Under the pieces are notes generated by a model, which saw only the letters and a list, made by a program, of their open reading frames with translations, ran no database searches and was not told the origin of the DNA. The position numbers and the translations under genes are program-made. This document shows, piece by piece, positions 1 through 12,699 of a DNA stretch of 64,000 nt. The stretch covers positions 25,980,001-26,044,000 of the forward strand of contig OX485806.1 of the NCBI GenBank assembly GCA_950295325.1, given 5' to 3'. Origin of the DNA: Polytrichum commune. Lineage: Eukaryota > Streptophyta > Polytrichopsida > Polytrichales > Polytrichaceae. How positions within the stretch are numbered: position 1 is the first letter of the stretch; each line of letters starts with the position of its first letter.

Positions 1-577
1 TGGGAAAAAACGGCGTTGGCCTAACAACCTTCTGTTCCCAAAAATAAAAAGTCACTGGAAAATCTGTGTGAATGCTTTGTAAGGTAGAAATACCATAAAC
101 CGTGAAAATAAGGTGATTCGCATTGAAGATATTATCTTAAAATCATGTGATCATTTTCCAACATAGACGAGAAGGATTCATGAAGAATGCATGTTGTTTC
201 ATATTTTTATTCCCTGTAAAAACATTCTAAACTTTTCAAAGTGGAAAGTTTGTCAAACCTCCTACTCGTTCACTAGATTCTTCTTAAACCGAACACGGTT
301 ATGCTCATTTCCACACATAGCATCACCTAAACCGGTTAACTCATGAGTACATTAAAATGTGATTGATGATAGTCAAACATGACTAAATTTGGCTAAATTG
401 ACTGTACACACATATCAAGTTGCCATCCTCGCAATTTTCGGTTTCAAAAATGGCACTTCATTATTCTGACAAAAATCTAGTGCATAGGTAGAGGGTAGTT
501 CACGGTTCATGGTTTTTCTACCTTACGGTTGAATTTCACCTAGGCTTCTTCACAATGACGTCCTATAAGTTTTATAT
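1..577. other. Unassigned AT-rich sequence
   Basis: No coding frame, RNA or element end could be recognised. It runs up to the target-site duplication of the first solo LTR. Confidence 0.5.
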
Positions 578-582
578 CTCCG

Positions 583-1658
583 TGTCACCAAAAAGCCTCC
601 ACCCTTCAATTTCGTCCTAGCCCGAATGGAGAAGTTTATAATGACATGTAGAGATTTCTCTCTTTGTAACACAATGTATGATTCCAATCTATCGTTGGAA
701 TATACGCAACTTAGCCAAGTCTATACTATGTCTTCTTACACTCCTTAATCTCGAAGTTTGGAAGTTTGGAAGTTTGGACATAGTCTCGGTTTTTTGGCTC
801 TCAAAAATTCATATGAAGTCCAAAAAATGAGTTCTTGGTATCCATGGATAGGTAATGAAGTCCTCTACATGAATATGCAATAATATTTATACTGCCACAA
901 AGTATATGGTCGCAATTCTACGCTGTTCCCTTTGAACCTACATTTTTTCACTAGTTTTTGGAAGTTTGGACATAGTCTCGGTTTTTTGGCTCTCAAAAAT
1001 TCATATGAAGTCCAACAAAACTAAATGCTCCAATAAGAGACTTTGCACATCCGCATAAGTATAAGGCTAATCAATGTAAATCCAAGTATTCAAACAAAGC
1101 CATAAATTAAACTTTAAATCATTCACGCCCAACTATTACTAACAAAAGGTCAAGCCCTCTTCAAGGCCAACTAGCCTTGGCTCCTAACCTTACATTCATG
1201 CACACACACGTACTCCTATCTTGCTTTCCACGCACCCACACTTATAACACGTGGAGTGCCAAGGAGCACGAAGGAAAGAGAGGATGAGTGAGGGAAGAAT
1301 GAGGGATTATATAGTGAGTTTGAGGGGGTGAGCATCCTCAAGGCTCACGATAAGCTCTCGAGATTTCCTCCTACTTTGTAGGCTCTTATCATATCTCCTA
1401 AGCCTTCCTCCCTCAAATGATCAACAAGGATCCTAATTCAAACATTTAACTAACCTTGGCTTTCTACCTACCACACTTTACCAAGGTTTGTCCTTCTCCT
1501 ACTTAAATCCACTCCACAAAAGCCTAATGATTCAAACTAAGCTTTCTTCAAGCTTCACTCTTTTTATATTTTTGTGAATAATCATAAATCACCAAAACAC
1601 CACTTGTAATGTTTTACAAGTGTTAACAACCAATGTGGGCATCAATTTTGGGCTCACA
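583..1658 (-). mobile_element. Solo LTR of an LTR retrotransposon (copy 1)
   Basis: The minus strand starts TGTGAGCCC and ends GGTGACA, so it has TGT...ACA termini. It is flanked by a perfect 5-bp duplication CTCCG at 578-582 and 1659-1663. The first 600 or so bases (minus strand) closely match the plus-strand element at 21447-22951, and the last 45 bases or so match that copy's end. The middle differs. No gag/pol or primer-binding site lies beside it, so this is one LTR left after LTR-LTR recombination. Confidence 0.88.
1307..1313 (-). promoter_or_regulatory. TATA box of solo LTR
   Basis: TATATAA on the minus strand is followed by a pyrimidine-rich leader. The same box and leader occur in the second LTR copy at 21791-21797, which supports a conserved U3 promoter. 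Confidence 0.6.
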
Positions 1659-1663
1659 CTCCG

Positions 1664-2823
1664 GTTCTAGACATTGTGATTATAACATGTAACAACAATT
1701 GCATTTAAGCATATGTTAAAACTTTGTCATAACATTGTTCACTTGCTATCAACTGTTTTATTCTAATAATATTTAGTGACAATGCTTCATCCGTATTTCA
1801 CTCATTTTTCAAGCTGAATCTATCTATAGACAATCATCTATAAGGTGTAATTATAGCACCTTCCATGAAATATTCCCGGGCCCACTCATCATGGTCACTT
1901 AGCTGAATAATGTTATGGTTTCAATGTGTGTAAATGAGAGCTAGTTTAGTTAATTAAAGTTTTGTAATGCTTATTTTTATATTCATGATTACACAAGTGT
2001 TATAATAATTGGTTGATTCACTTGACTCATTATTACTTCAAGTTGGTCTTGGGGAATATGGTCCCCACCAATATCAACAGGGTGTTTTTGATATTGCACC
2101 CAATGGAGGAATGAAATGAACTTCTTATATTTTAACTTCCATCATTTTACCTCTTGTGCATATTTTATCTCCCAACCACCCCATACAACTAGAATTGTAT
2201 AATAAATAAGTATGTACCTATAAAATATTTAGTAAAAAATTAGAAAATATGAAATATTAATATATGTCAACATTAATTATATTTGGACTTTGGCTATAAA
2301 ACATCACCCTTTAAGGCATACATAAATGTATAAAACTACAGCATACACACTAATTCACTTAAATATTAAAGTGTTCATAATTCAATCATACATTCTCATA
2401 AGTTTATGAGCCATTCTTCATCTCTCAAATATTTTGGGAAGAAAAATTAAACCCAAATCATGCAACATTGTTTCATTCCATATTTTCTTCCCTTCTAAAC
2501 TCACCCGTGATAACAACTCCCTCCCCCCCCCCCCCAAAAAAAAAACAAGGCCTCCTTTGCCAACTAATCCTCACTGATACTACCTTCATGATACATTTTT
2601 TTGTTGAACAAAGTTTTCTAGGTCTTTCACGTGCTTTTCATGTGACTATCAAAGTAGGGGGCATAGACATTTCAAATAGGCACATTATCTCAACACTTTG
2701 AGTTTTCCAAAATGAAATCTTTGTTTTCATGATTTTACTACTACAAAACCACCTAAATAATGTTGTTAACGATAGACTCCTTCTCTAATTTCTTTGGATA
2801 GGGTCTTCTTTATTGTTAAAGGT
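1664..2823. other. Intergenic AT-rich DNA
   Basis: No gene was recognised. It contains a homopolymer junction of 13 C followed by 10 A at 2523-2545. The small open frame at 2468-2701 spans this junction and is not credible as a gene. This is the left target flank of the large MULE. Confidence 0.5.
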
Positions 2824-2831
2824 AAAATGTA

Positions 2832-3858
2832 GGGGATCGCTATTTCCACACCTTTTTTGGCTAGATTCACACATTTTTGCCGGTTCGGTTGCCGTGTCAC
2901 TGAGGCGCTATATATGAGATTCTTCATGGTGCATCCGGACCGTTGATCCACCAAGGCCCATCCAAGGGCCTCAATGATCCTAGGTGGTGGTGGGGTGGTG
3001 CTTGCCACCAAGGCGGGGTGGGGCCGTGGGCCTCATATCTTTTTTGGGGAGGCCGGATTTAGGGTGGTGTCGGGCCCAGTGGCTAGGCCTACTTATTATA
3101 TAACTAGTTGGTTAGCCTTACTCTACTTACTAAATGACTAGTTGGTTAGCCTTACTCTACTTACTAAATGACTAGTTGGTTGCCCTTACTCTACTTACTA
3201 AATGACTAGTTGGTTGCCCTTACTCTACTTACTAAATGACTAGTTGGTTACCCTTACTCTACTTACTAAATGACTAGTTGGTTAGCCTTACTCTACTTAC
3301 TAAATGACTAGTTGGTTACCCTTACTCTACTTACTAAATGACTAGTTGGTTACCCTTATTCTACTTACTAAATAACTAGTTAATTAGCCTTACTCTACTT
3401 ACTAAATGACTAGTTGGTTACCCTTATTACTTGGTATTTTGGTAGGCTATCATGTTACAACCATTGCAAGGAAGGAGACTATCCACAATCATATAGCATA
3501 GAATTACAACATAATGGTAATGTCATTAGAGGCATTACATTTCCGGATGAAAATATTCGATTTGCTTGACAATAGGGATGATACATAGATTATGTAATGT
3601 AGGTGACACTAAGTAGGATACAATTATTTACAAATGTATATGGGCCTTTCGTGGTCACTCTTCTTAATTGGACATGTATATTTGAGTGGTATATGTGCAA
3701 GTCTTGAAGTTAGGTATGGACACCTATATGATCATTATTGACACCATAATCTTCACTTTGATAATGACTAAGATATTCATATGAGCTCCTAAATTTTGAT
3801 TTGGATTTGCTAACCATCTCGTACTAACCTACTTGTTTCATATCATGCCATAAGTAGG
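2832..3858 (+). repeat. Left terminal inverted repeat of the MULE
   Basis: This segment matches the reverse complement of 23659-25438 over essentially its full length. The differences are the number of 34-bp minisatellite units and an 885-bp extra block in the right arm. Confidence 0.9.
3097..3430 (+). repeat. 34-bp minisatellite inside the left TIR
   Basis: Nearly ten tandem 34-bp units run through here, each containing ACTAAATGACTAGTTGGTTA followed by CCTTACTCTACTT. The inverted right arm carries the same unit about five times (24984-25150). Confidence 0.92.
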
Positions 3859-4491
3859 CTAGTTTGAAAATTAACCATTTAAGACCCATCTACATTAACG
3901 GGTACGAGTTTCCATCAATTCCGGGACAAGGCTTTGATGCGATAAAGTATTGGAGAGGGCTAGACTCTAAGGTACATGGCTGTTAATTTGGTTCATTTTT
4001 CATGTCCCCAACTTCTACCAACTAGATTCACACTACAAAACTAATGTCGTATAACCAAATCTACATTGAAACATGTGCAAAAACCGAATCGGAACATCGG
4101 ACTTCCCCTTATTCAGTTATGGTCATCGGAAGTGCCTGTTGTTGATTTCTTAACTAAATACACATGATATCCCGATTCTGTTCATTGTTGAGTACAATAG
4201 TTATTAATATGTGAAGACATAGTCCAAAGTCCATTTAAACATGGGTATTTTAAGATGTTTGCTCCTTTGATCCTCACCGAAGCACCATACCAATCAAATG
4301 TAGGGTTCCAACGTTAAAGAAACCAAGCCACATGATAAGACCCGTCTACCATAGTTGGACACTTTGATTGACAAAGTGTGAATTCCATGGGGGAATCTAT
4401 ATAGAGTGTCAATGGGTGACATGAGGACATAATGACATGTGACGATTTCCTTTTAGCCTTGAATGATTTTGTTGTTTGAGAAGATAGGCGT
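3859..4491. other. MULE interior, left of the hAT insertion
   Basis: Unique sequence between the left terminal repeat and the hAT target duplication. No reading frame was recognised. A stretch around 3770-3900 resembles 33770-33920 elsewhere in the window, so a related MULE left a fragment there. Confidence 0.5.
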
Positions 4492-4805
4492 CACAGTCCG
4501 GGGAGTTCTGTAGAGAAACCGGCTAATTGCCGAGGTTTCTTGAGGTGGCTCGGATTTTTGAAATGTCTCCCGGAAGTGGCCTAAATAGTGCAAAATTTAT
4601 CGGTTGATAGCCCCCATTTTGTAATGTGTTTAGGCAATTAGCCGGCATTTTTTTTTTCGTTTAGGCAATTTCCGGAAGGTCTAAAGTGTGGCCGGTTTTA
4701 AATTTTGGTGGTGGATGTGTCATTATCATTAATTCAATTTTTCTTGAAGTGTTTAGGATTTATTACTTTGGGCATTCACTCTCCATTTATTGTCATCTAA
4801 ATAGT

Positions 4806-4872
4806 ATCCTTAGCAGGATTTGAACCTGGCAAAGCCCCTACCGTTTAGGGCTAAGGATTTAGCCTTCGGAAA
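4806..4872 (-). repeat. Short tRNA-derived (SINE-like) sequence
   Basis: The minus strand contains GGTTCAAATCC, a tRNA T-arm/B-box-like motif. The outer nine bases ATCCTTAGC and GCTAAGGAT pair like an acceptor stem. A diverged copy lies at 37005-37085 on the plus strand, also with a B-box-like GGTTCAACTCC. The anticodon arm seems absent, so this is not a functional tRNA gene. Confidence 0.42.
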
Positions 4873-4929
4873 ATACAAGCACCACAAAAGGGTCCAAGTA
4901 TTATCCGGAGGCTAGTTAGTATTGAAAAG

Positions 4930-7337
4930 TCACAAGATTTGCGTACCATTGCCGTTAGTATCAATTGCACCAAACGAACAAGACACATCACTCACACTCA
5001 CTGTATTAGGAGAATTCAAATAAGAATAAGGATTAGCATACAAAAAACGGTACTTACTGTCTTTCTTCCAAAGTGGGATAGCGTCACAAATTATGTTATC
5101 CACCCCCTCATCTGGCCCTTCCAAGGCAATTCGCAACATTGCATCGAGATTCCTACTACCCAACCTATTTCTAACTTTGGTTTTGATCAAATTTTGCACA
5201 CTGAAAGCACGCTCACATGTCGCAGTAGAAACACATTGCATTCCGCCAATTATCATTTTTTTTTTATTCCATCCCCAAACACACCAAACCCCTAATCGCT
5301 TCCATTCCGCACCATTTCCCAAATCCCTCCTACATATCCCAACCTCCCTCAAAGATCCACATCGATACCCTTTTCTAATCCGCTCCCAAACACATCAAAA
5401 TCTTAACTGGGTCAACATGTACACATGAGCTAACGTTGCAAGAATAAGGAGGTTGGGGTACCGTGCTTGCAAAGCATGATTCCAAGTTATCATGCCCCAC
5501 AAATCCCTGAAATTCTTATCCCCCCATTCTGTAGTGCATTGAAGCTTGAAGGCCAAGAATTCACGCTTACATGCGGTTTGGTTGACAAGAGGAGGAAGCT
5601 TGAAGCTTCCATGTGAGCGGTCTACTCCATAATGACACAACAAAGTATCTAATTCTGAAACACACCAATTTTGCAAGCCCACTTGCCCTGAAGGCATATT
5701 AGTCGGATTCAAAATCTTAAAATAAGAAATCAAATCATTGTCACAAAAATGTGCATCAAGGGCAGAACAAACAGATTGTGCAAAAAATTTCTGGAACATC
5801 AATGTCTCTTCCAAGTTAGAACCAAGCCTAGAATGTGTCATATGGAAACTGTGAAATATGGAACCTCTTACTTCATATTGCAGCCTTTTCAAGTATCCAC
5901 CGTGAGGACCGTAATCAGGCAAAACATGAAAACCAGTGGATTCGTTAAATACATCAACATTCAAATCACAAGAATCGATAATAAACATCATACGAATTTT
6001 AGCAACTTCAGTACGCACAATATTGCCCATAGTGGTAACATCCACGAACTTCAGCTGAAATACTTTTGACAACATAGCCAACGAGTGAAAAATGTCAGCA
6101 AAAAAATATAGAATATAAATATATTTAAACTGGCCCAATTTTTCCAAAACAGACTTTGCAATAGCTTCACTTTCATCAACATTTTGGAAAAAAATGAGGA
6201 CAGATTCAAGTGAATCACAAAGGGAACTGATTGCCTGCCACCTACTTAACCAACGAATTTTGTGATAACGCTTCATTATTTTTTTGGAATCAAACAATTG
6301 TTCCTGCAAGGTTGTTAATGCATGTTTGCGCTTACTGGATTTGTGAAATAACTGGAAATGGAATTTATCAAAACATCTATTTCAGTGGATATAACCTTAC
6401 AATCCGGTGTTTTGGCAGCATCCAAAGCAGCAAGATTTGTACGATGAGCGACACAATGACAGGCTAAGAGGAATGGATTAACCTCTTTGAGTCGTGTTGA
6501 AACGCCGGTTTGAGAACCCATCATGCTATTGGCTCCATCACTACCAAAGGCCACTAACTTGCATAAATTCAAATCCCACAACTTAAACTGGGAGATGACA
6601 CAATCAAAAATTGAAGCTGCATCTTTTTTACCGCCATCCAACTGCAACAGCCCCAAGAAAATAGTTATGGGCAGACCCTCCTCTATAATGGTTGTAAACA
6701 TAACAAGATGTCCAGTGGCACTGATGTCTGTAGATTCATCAACCATAATGCCAAAAAATGGAGAATTACGAATCCTACAAACTATTTTCTGCTGGATTAC
6801 TGTGGATATACAAAATATCAAATCATTGCAAGTTTTTTCATCCTGATACATACAAGCTGTAATAGGAGCATTGACAGACATGAGCAATTTACAGAGAGCA
6901 GGAAATTTGGAATACGGGAGAGACTGCTTCCCTGTGAAGTAGGCGGCTTTGAAGAGGGTTTGTAGAGCTTCATCACAAGCACGCTGACCAGCAAAAATTG
7001 CTTTTTCCATGGTTTTCTCTCCGCTTGTGGATGCCCAAGCAAGCCTTTGATGTTTGTTCGAACGGGAATGGTCTGTAAAGGCGTTGACTTTAAAATTTTT
7101 TGATCCGTCTTTGGCATAGACAGAATGGCCACCTTTCTCTCTACAAATCTTACAAAAGAATTTTCCCTCCGAAGCAGAGTAGTCTATCCACTTGAACTGA
7201 GTCGCCCATTGCTCCTTCCATATAGCCCGATTTGTAGTGGGACTTTGAACAGAGATGTTGTTCTCACTTGTGGAAGAATCAGTGTCGCGGCTCTTAGCAA
7301 AGCAGGCGTCCCTGATCGACTTCTGCCGCTTAGCCAT
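4930..7337 (-). pseudogene. hAT transposase, TTF-type zinc finger (broken)
   Basis: The reading frame starts MAKRQKSIRDACF at 7337. It has an N-terminal TTF/BED-like zinc finger (FFCKICREKGGH, then a KH pair), then the hAT catalytic core (FGIMVDESTDISATG, AFGSDGANSMMG, CHCVAHRTNLAALDA). At about 6345-6310 the frame shifts into the continuation at 6309-5395 (KIRWLSRW). The C-terminal dimerisation domain (CVSTATCERAFSVQNLIKTK) lies at 5352-4930. About 150 bases of unrelated sequence between 5395 and 5240 separate it from the core. At least one frameshift and one insertion make it inactive as it stands. The family is the ZMYM1/DUF4371-like hAT group, which cuts and pastes DNA in the nucleus. Confidence 0.87.
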
Positions 7338-8351
7338 AATAGAACCTGAAATCAAATAGAAACAATTTTGCTTCAGAAACGAAATGAAAAAGAAAAATAA
7401 AAAAAGAAACAAAAACAAGCGAAACCTACTTGTCGCCTCGCCACGCCACGCCCCACTCCCGCTCCTTCTCCGTAATTTTTTCCCTTTAAGGATGCCTCCT
7501 CCGTTCAAGCCAAGGGTTATGGGACTTCGCAACACAGAGTTCGCTCACAGACTACGCAGCATACAGTTCGCTCACAGACTTCGCAGCACAGAGCTTTCTC
7601 GGCTCTCCCAATCTAACAGAATCCAAGCACAATCCAAGCTTTCTCTTCGGCTAATAGAATCCAAGCTTTCTGCCTCAACTTTCAAGCTTTCTGAGCTAAG
7701 AGTTCGCACATGTTCTGAGCTTTCTGAAGCTTTTTGCCTCGAGTGTATGATTTCTCCTAGGTTCTCAAAGGTTTCCAAGAGTTCTCACAGATTTCTCCTC
7801 CTAAGAGTTCGCACATGTTCTCACAGATTTCTCATCTAAGCTTTCTAAGAGTTCTCACAGGTTTCACAACTCAAGAATTTCACAACTCACGTACAATGCT
7901 TACGACCACACAACAACTCTCTCACACAATTAGGGTCCAAGCCTCCAAAGTGCTTGTTTGTGAAACCAACAACAAAACCTTCACTACTACGGAGTCAAAG
8001 TTGTGGCGGGAAGCAATGGGAGCCCTAAACCACAAACCCCTCTAACCCTAAACCACAAGCCAACAAGGCATAGTCTCCAAGACTCCAACTATGCATAGTA
8101 TTGAAAACCTTACCTAAAAATTATATATTTGGTCGGCTGCCCGCCGTGAAAAAAAAATTTCAATCGGCAATTTGCCGTGGATACTCTAGGGCAGCTTGCC
8201 GAAATGCCGGCACTTTTTTTCCCTAATCGGCCCATTACCGGAAACCTTCATTTTCTTCCGGAACCCCTTCCTAAACTTTCCAAATTCATTCGGAAATTCT
8301 CAAAATCAACCGGCTAGCTCGTAACTAACTGCCGGCACTACCCGTTCATTG
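7338..8351. other. hAT leader and subterminal region
   Basis: This holds the presumed 5' leader of the hAT gene. Degenerate short repeats (AGTTCGCTCACAGACT and AGAGTTCTCACAG variants) fill 7530-7870. CCGGC-rich subterminal motifs lie at 8120-8350. The open frames here are low-complexity and do not look like genes. Confidence 0.5.
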
Positions 8352-8359
8352 ATAGGCGT

Positions 8360-8712
8360 CTCTATGGAAGTCGTGAGCTAGAAGTAGGCGACAGAGTTAT
8401 TTGGTGGTTCGTGTAGTAGGCCCTATTCCCGTCAACCGGCCATCCCAATAATACAAACAAACAAATGGTGTGGCACTTGTGTCATCGTTTGGCTCCCCGG
8501 ATTAGATTAGTTCCCGAGGCCTCATCGAGGTTATAAGATTATTAGTTTCCATACCAAGTGGCCACCCATGACACGCTTCCCAAATCTTTGTGAGATTCCA
8601 TGCTTTTCTTAGGGTAGGTTTACATTAAAATATGGGGCGATGAAGTGACTTTGGGTCCAAAACTCCCTTTGGTGGATCTCACTCTCATACACCCTAAGCT
8701 CTGTAGTGTCAC
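8360..8712. other. MULE interior between hAT and CACTA
   Basis: Residual MULE sequence between two nested insertions. No gene was recognised. Confidence 0.5.
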
Positions 8713-8736
8713 ACCCACTAGTAGAAACGTAGGGGT

Positions 8737-9543
8737 CTTTTGAGCCACCATAAATGGACCATTTGAGTTGTTGTCATCCCGTTGGACATCAGTGGTTTTA
8801 GGGTCTCCAACTTGTGTATTGGCTCAAATGGGATGACTCGCAAGGGACATCCATTGTTGTATGTGGAATGGGACTGCATAAATTTACAGGGGCAGATGTC
8901 AGAATAGGCAATGTTTATGGCATATGTCAGAGCCTATTATGTTCGAGTTTCATTGTATATGGATATTCCAGGTGTCATTTTGGGTCCTTCTTGAGTTTGG
9001 TCATGGGTTTAGGCAGGTGGATGGTTATAATTATGGACCCGCGATTATGGGAGTGGTTGGCTATCAGTCAGCCCATTTGTGGATTCAGTTCCATATATAG
9101 TTAGCACTCAGGATACTTACTCTCATTAGTTACCATAATATATAGTAAACCATTCCTCGGTACTATGCTGACGTGTATTTTATTGGGGGTCAAATTATTC
9201 ACCGCTAGCCTCCACCCTTCATTGCTTTTTACCATGTGGATATTATATCCTCCATTGCTTTTTACATTGGATATTATATCCAGCCTTCATAGCTTTTTAC
9301 ATGTGGATATTGAACGGATTCAGTATAGTTACTATCCCACTTTGCACATGCAATAATGACAGCAATCCGCCCATTCACATGAATAACCATCGCAGTTGAC
9401 CCAATTGTTTGGCCATTCGTTATTGCAGTTGAGAAAAAAAACAGTTTTATTCACAAATAGTGTAGACCTTTCTCATGTCCATCACGGCACTCTTGCATTC
9501 CCTTAGTAGCAACAATAACTTCTACCATTTGCAAATATCCCAG
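8737..9543. other. CACTA left subterminal region
   Basis: Non-coding subterminal DNA. Short direct repeats occur, such as ATTGCTTTTTAC followed by ATGTGGATATT at 9218-9310. Subterminal repeats are usual in CACTA elements. Confidence 0.5.
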
Positions 9544-12500
9544 CTATGGCACACAATACGTCATGGAATTTTCAAAGTCTTCCATTGGCACTAAATATCG
9601 GGTTGACCACTTTATGTAAGTACCGGTAGGAGCTGGTGGTGACAAAACATCCTCTATATTGTATATTCCGCTACCTTGCAACAGTGGAGTCCCTTTCTTG
9701 TGCACATACGTTATTTGGACATATTGTGTGCTCTCGCTTTCCAATTGCAACAACAAATTGTTGGATTCACGTCTGTTCGCAAGTATGGACTCGGGGTGGT
9801 GCAAGGCCACGCCCTCTGCAATTGCTTCGAAACCAGTATTTGGGTGCAATACTCAACACGGAGTCCCATATGGCAACCGGTCCTGTATCCACTTCATTAG
9901 AATAATGCATTCATGCCAATGCTAATGCAACATAGGAATTAGTGCAAATGGACTAATGGTCATAGGGTTTAGGAGAATGCTTACCCATCCAGGCACTCTC
10001 GGTTTGATGTCCGGCATCCTTGTTGTTGTGCGTTTTCCAACTTTGCCACCATTGTATCCAACCATATTGGGAGTGGCACCTGGCATTTGGATTTTCCCAT
10101 ACCCATATTGTGTGTCGTGCTGTGTACCAATTTCAACTTCCATCCTCATTTCGCCCGCTGGTGGTGGGCAATTAAGATTGGGCATACCGCTAAATGTTCC
10201 AGGGTTTGGTGTTGCAAATGCCCTGTTTGAGCCACGATTGTTTGCACACGGAGCATCCATTTGCTGGCCATAAACTTGACTAGGTGTGGGTTGTGACCAT
10301 CCAGGTGTCAATACTGTAGCGAGGCCATTGCCACTAATTGGACTCTCTGCCACTAACTGTTTGTACACTTTCCACATCGTAGACTTCCCCTTTTTCATCT
10401 GTGAGGGAGCTACAAGGTACTCTACATCTTCTGGCCTGTTGGGAGCCTCACCTGCTTGGTTCTCATCTATCCGTTGCATCCATGTGCCACATACTTGCCG
10501 AGCGTTCACACCAACTAATTGCCCACCTTTTCCTATCATGCCTCCACCCTGAGTACCCCCGTATATAGAAAGCAGGTGGTCCCGTAGTTCCGGTGGAGTG
10601 GCTGGTAATTCTGTTTCATCAGTGTCATCCGTTTCGTCTTGCAAAAGGCATGAATCTAAACAAACTATTGTGTTGTTGGCCAATCTCTCATGTGATGCTT
10701 GGTTGTTCCCAATGGCCACGGTGTTATCCATCTGCATCGCCACCCGTCCAGAGGTGGTGTATTGTGCCTATCTCCCCCACCATCCCCCACTACATTGTGT
10801 GCCTCCCCATACATTCTCCTCTGACTACTTCTAACCGAGTTATGGCATCCATTCCCTATAACCTCATACACTCCTTCCTCTCCCAGTCCTACCTCAACCC
10901 CATCGCCTTTGCTTACGTCACCATCCCCCTCTCCAACCTTCTTCCCCACCTCACGGTTTTTGTCCTCATGTGCATTTTCCTTGTGGCCACATGCATGCCA
11001 AGGCCCCTTACCTATTTTGCTTTGCTCCAATTCTTTTATTATTTGCTCCATCTTTGACTCCATTCCCTCCACCTTGCCGACTAAATGGGCCAATAGGTTG
11101 AATATTTTCATACATGTTCTAGACCCATTCCTCCCTTGCAAGTCTACCTGCCACTCCACGTAAAAAATTTTAGAGCCCAATACCATGTTCATGGGAAAGA
11201 TATATTGAAATGTGGCCTCTAAATATCTAAAGTCCAAAATGACAAAAGTTTAGGGACTTCCACACCTCCATGTCATCGTCATCGCGTGTCAAGCTATCAT
11301 TGTCAGATTCTGCCTCTGATTCGTATGAAGAGTAGTCCTCCCCATTCTCATCGGTGCATGTTGTCTTCCCTTTACCACCCTGCATCAACATGTATGATCA
11401 ACCAATATCCAACATGTAACAAGCCATATAATAACTCGTGCATATATAACATTTTAGAACTTTCACACTAAGGCATGCTATAACAAACAAGGGCATACAC
11501 CCCGCCCATTATTGAAAGTAATGGTTGTTTGTATCAACAAGTCTAATATATATCTTAGAGCTTGTAATGGTCTATATTTCATGCACTGTTTAGGGTATAA
11601 TTGCTAGTTTATTGCAGATGGACCGGTGGAGTCAGTCCACTAACTGGTTGCAGTTCACGACTTCAGGGGAGTGTGCATCATGAGCCTATGCCAAAACAGA
11701 TAGATATTAAAATGGTTTAGGTTTGAGTTAGATTTATTACGATCGGTACACCCTATGCCCACAAACTTCCATTGCACTGACTCCATGTCCCGTAGTTCCA
11801 CTCACCTCCTCCAGTGCGATGACTTCAGACAAATTCTTCCGTCCAAGGCGATGTGGATTTTTTACCTTCGTTCTCATATCTTTCATGTTGGTAGTTGTTG
11901 CCTTCGCAGCTGTGGTTGGCAACCATTTGATCAACACTTCCCATACTTCAATCGGGCAATTGTGTGGCTTCACTAGCTCCCCTGTGTCAGCCCACACCTG
12001 TTTCCAACTTGCCCTGGAAGATCGCAAGTGCCCTTTCAAGTATTTTTCCACACAATGTTGCCCCAATTCTGGCACAAAACTATATTCCTTTTGTAGGTCT
12101 TCGTGGAACCTTTTGACATCCCTTTTGGACTGTTGTGCCCAATTCATGATTGTGAGGTCAAGCACCCTATATGCCACGGTTTTGACGGCCTGATGCCACC
12201 TGAATTTGCCACTTGTTATTATCCCCGCTTCATTTGAGGGAAGTTTGATGACGGGGGTTCCACCTGATGCCAGGGATCGCCTTAATTCATCTGTGAACAC
12301 ATTGTTGGTTCTCCTTAGCTCTCTTTTCCTCGCATTCTTCCTCTGCTTCGTCAACATGCACAAATTGCCCTGTGATGCAGCACTTTGGGGGATCCCAGCT
12401 ATGGATTTTGAATTGGACGGCGTCACGACACGAGCCTTCTCCCTTGATTCTGGTGGAATGGGAATCCAAGCTGCCCTGTAACCCGGTGGAACTTCTTCGC

Positions 12501-12615
12501 CAGGTGATCGGAATAGAACCGACCCAGATGGTCCGCTACGCCCACGCACAAAGGTGGGAGTTCCGGTGGTTGGGGTGCCACTCGACTCCATGTAGTCACC
12601 TTCTTGCATCTTCAA
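9544..12615 (-). pseudogene. TNPA-like CACTA accessory protein (Transposase_24 type)
   Basis: Exon 1 runs from 12615 to 11806, ending at a GTGAGT donor. Its last part (CPIEVWEVLIKWLP ... NPHRLGRKNLSEV) matches the conserved core of plant Ptta/En/Spm proteins (PF03004), thought to bind subterminal repeats. Exon 2 begins at 11379 after GCAG, continues in phase, and encodes an acidic stretch (DYSSYESEAESDNDS) that hits a stop near 11229. The frame continues shifted at 11237-10735 with a short coiled-coil-like segment, then shifts again at about 10740 into 10743-9985. A GTAAGC donor ends that exon. The last part (9900-9544) has one in-frame stop near 9857. Two apparent frameshifts and the stop make it a pseudogene. 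It is transcribed away from the Tnp2 gene. Confidence 0.7.
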
Positions 12616-12699
12616 TGTAAACCCAAAATTACGTTAAAGTATGAATGATGAACATGTGTAACAATCGATAAGCCCCGAAAAAAAAAGTTTCCTCACCTC

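Larger units (their letters stand above)
4492..8351 (-). mobile_element. hAT transposon nested in the MULE
   Basis: The element lies between two copies of ATAGGCGT (4484-4491 and 8352-8359), the 8-bp duplication expected for hAT. The surrounding match is 10 bp. The ends read CACAGTCCGGGGAGT on the left and, inverted, CAATGAACGGGTAGT on the right, so the terminal repeats are short and imperfect. Both subterminal regions are rich in CCGGC/GCCGG motifs, typical of transposase-binding arrays. The coding region is on the minus strand. Confidence 0.82.

Noticed and set aside
2468-2701. 77-codon ORF across a poly-C/poly-A tract
   Set aside because: The homopolymer junction creates a Pro/Lys run. 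No motif or coding texture is present.
3097-3430. CRISPR-like array
   Set aside because: The 34-bp units are directly adjacent without unique spacers, and the context is eukaryotic.
4020-4045. CACTACAAAA as a CACTA terminus
   Set aside because: No matching inverted end or 3-bp duplication was found. The real CACTA ends at 8716 and 18956 have both.
4806-4872. A functional tRNA gene
   Set aside because: T-arm and acceptor-like ends are present, but there is no D-arm or anticodon arm of proper length.
9636-10552. Plus-strand ORFs antisense to the TNPA-like gene
   Set aside because: They mirror the minus-strand coding frame, which has splice sites and family motifs.
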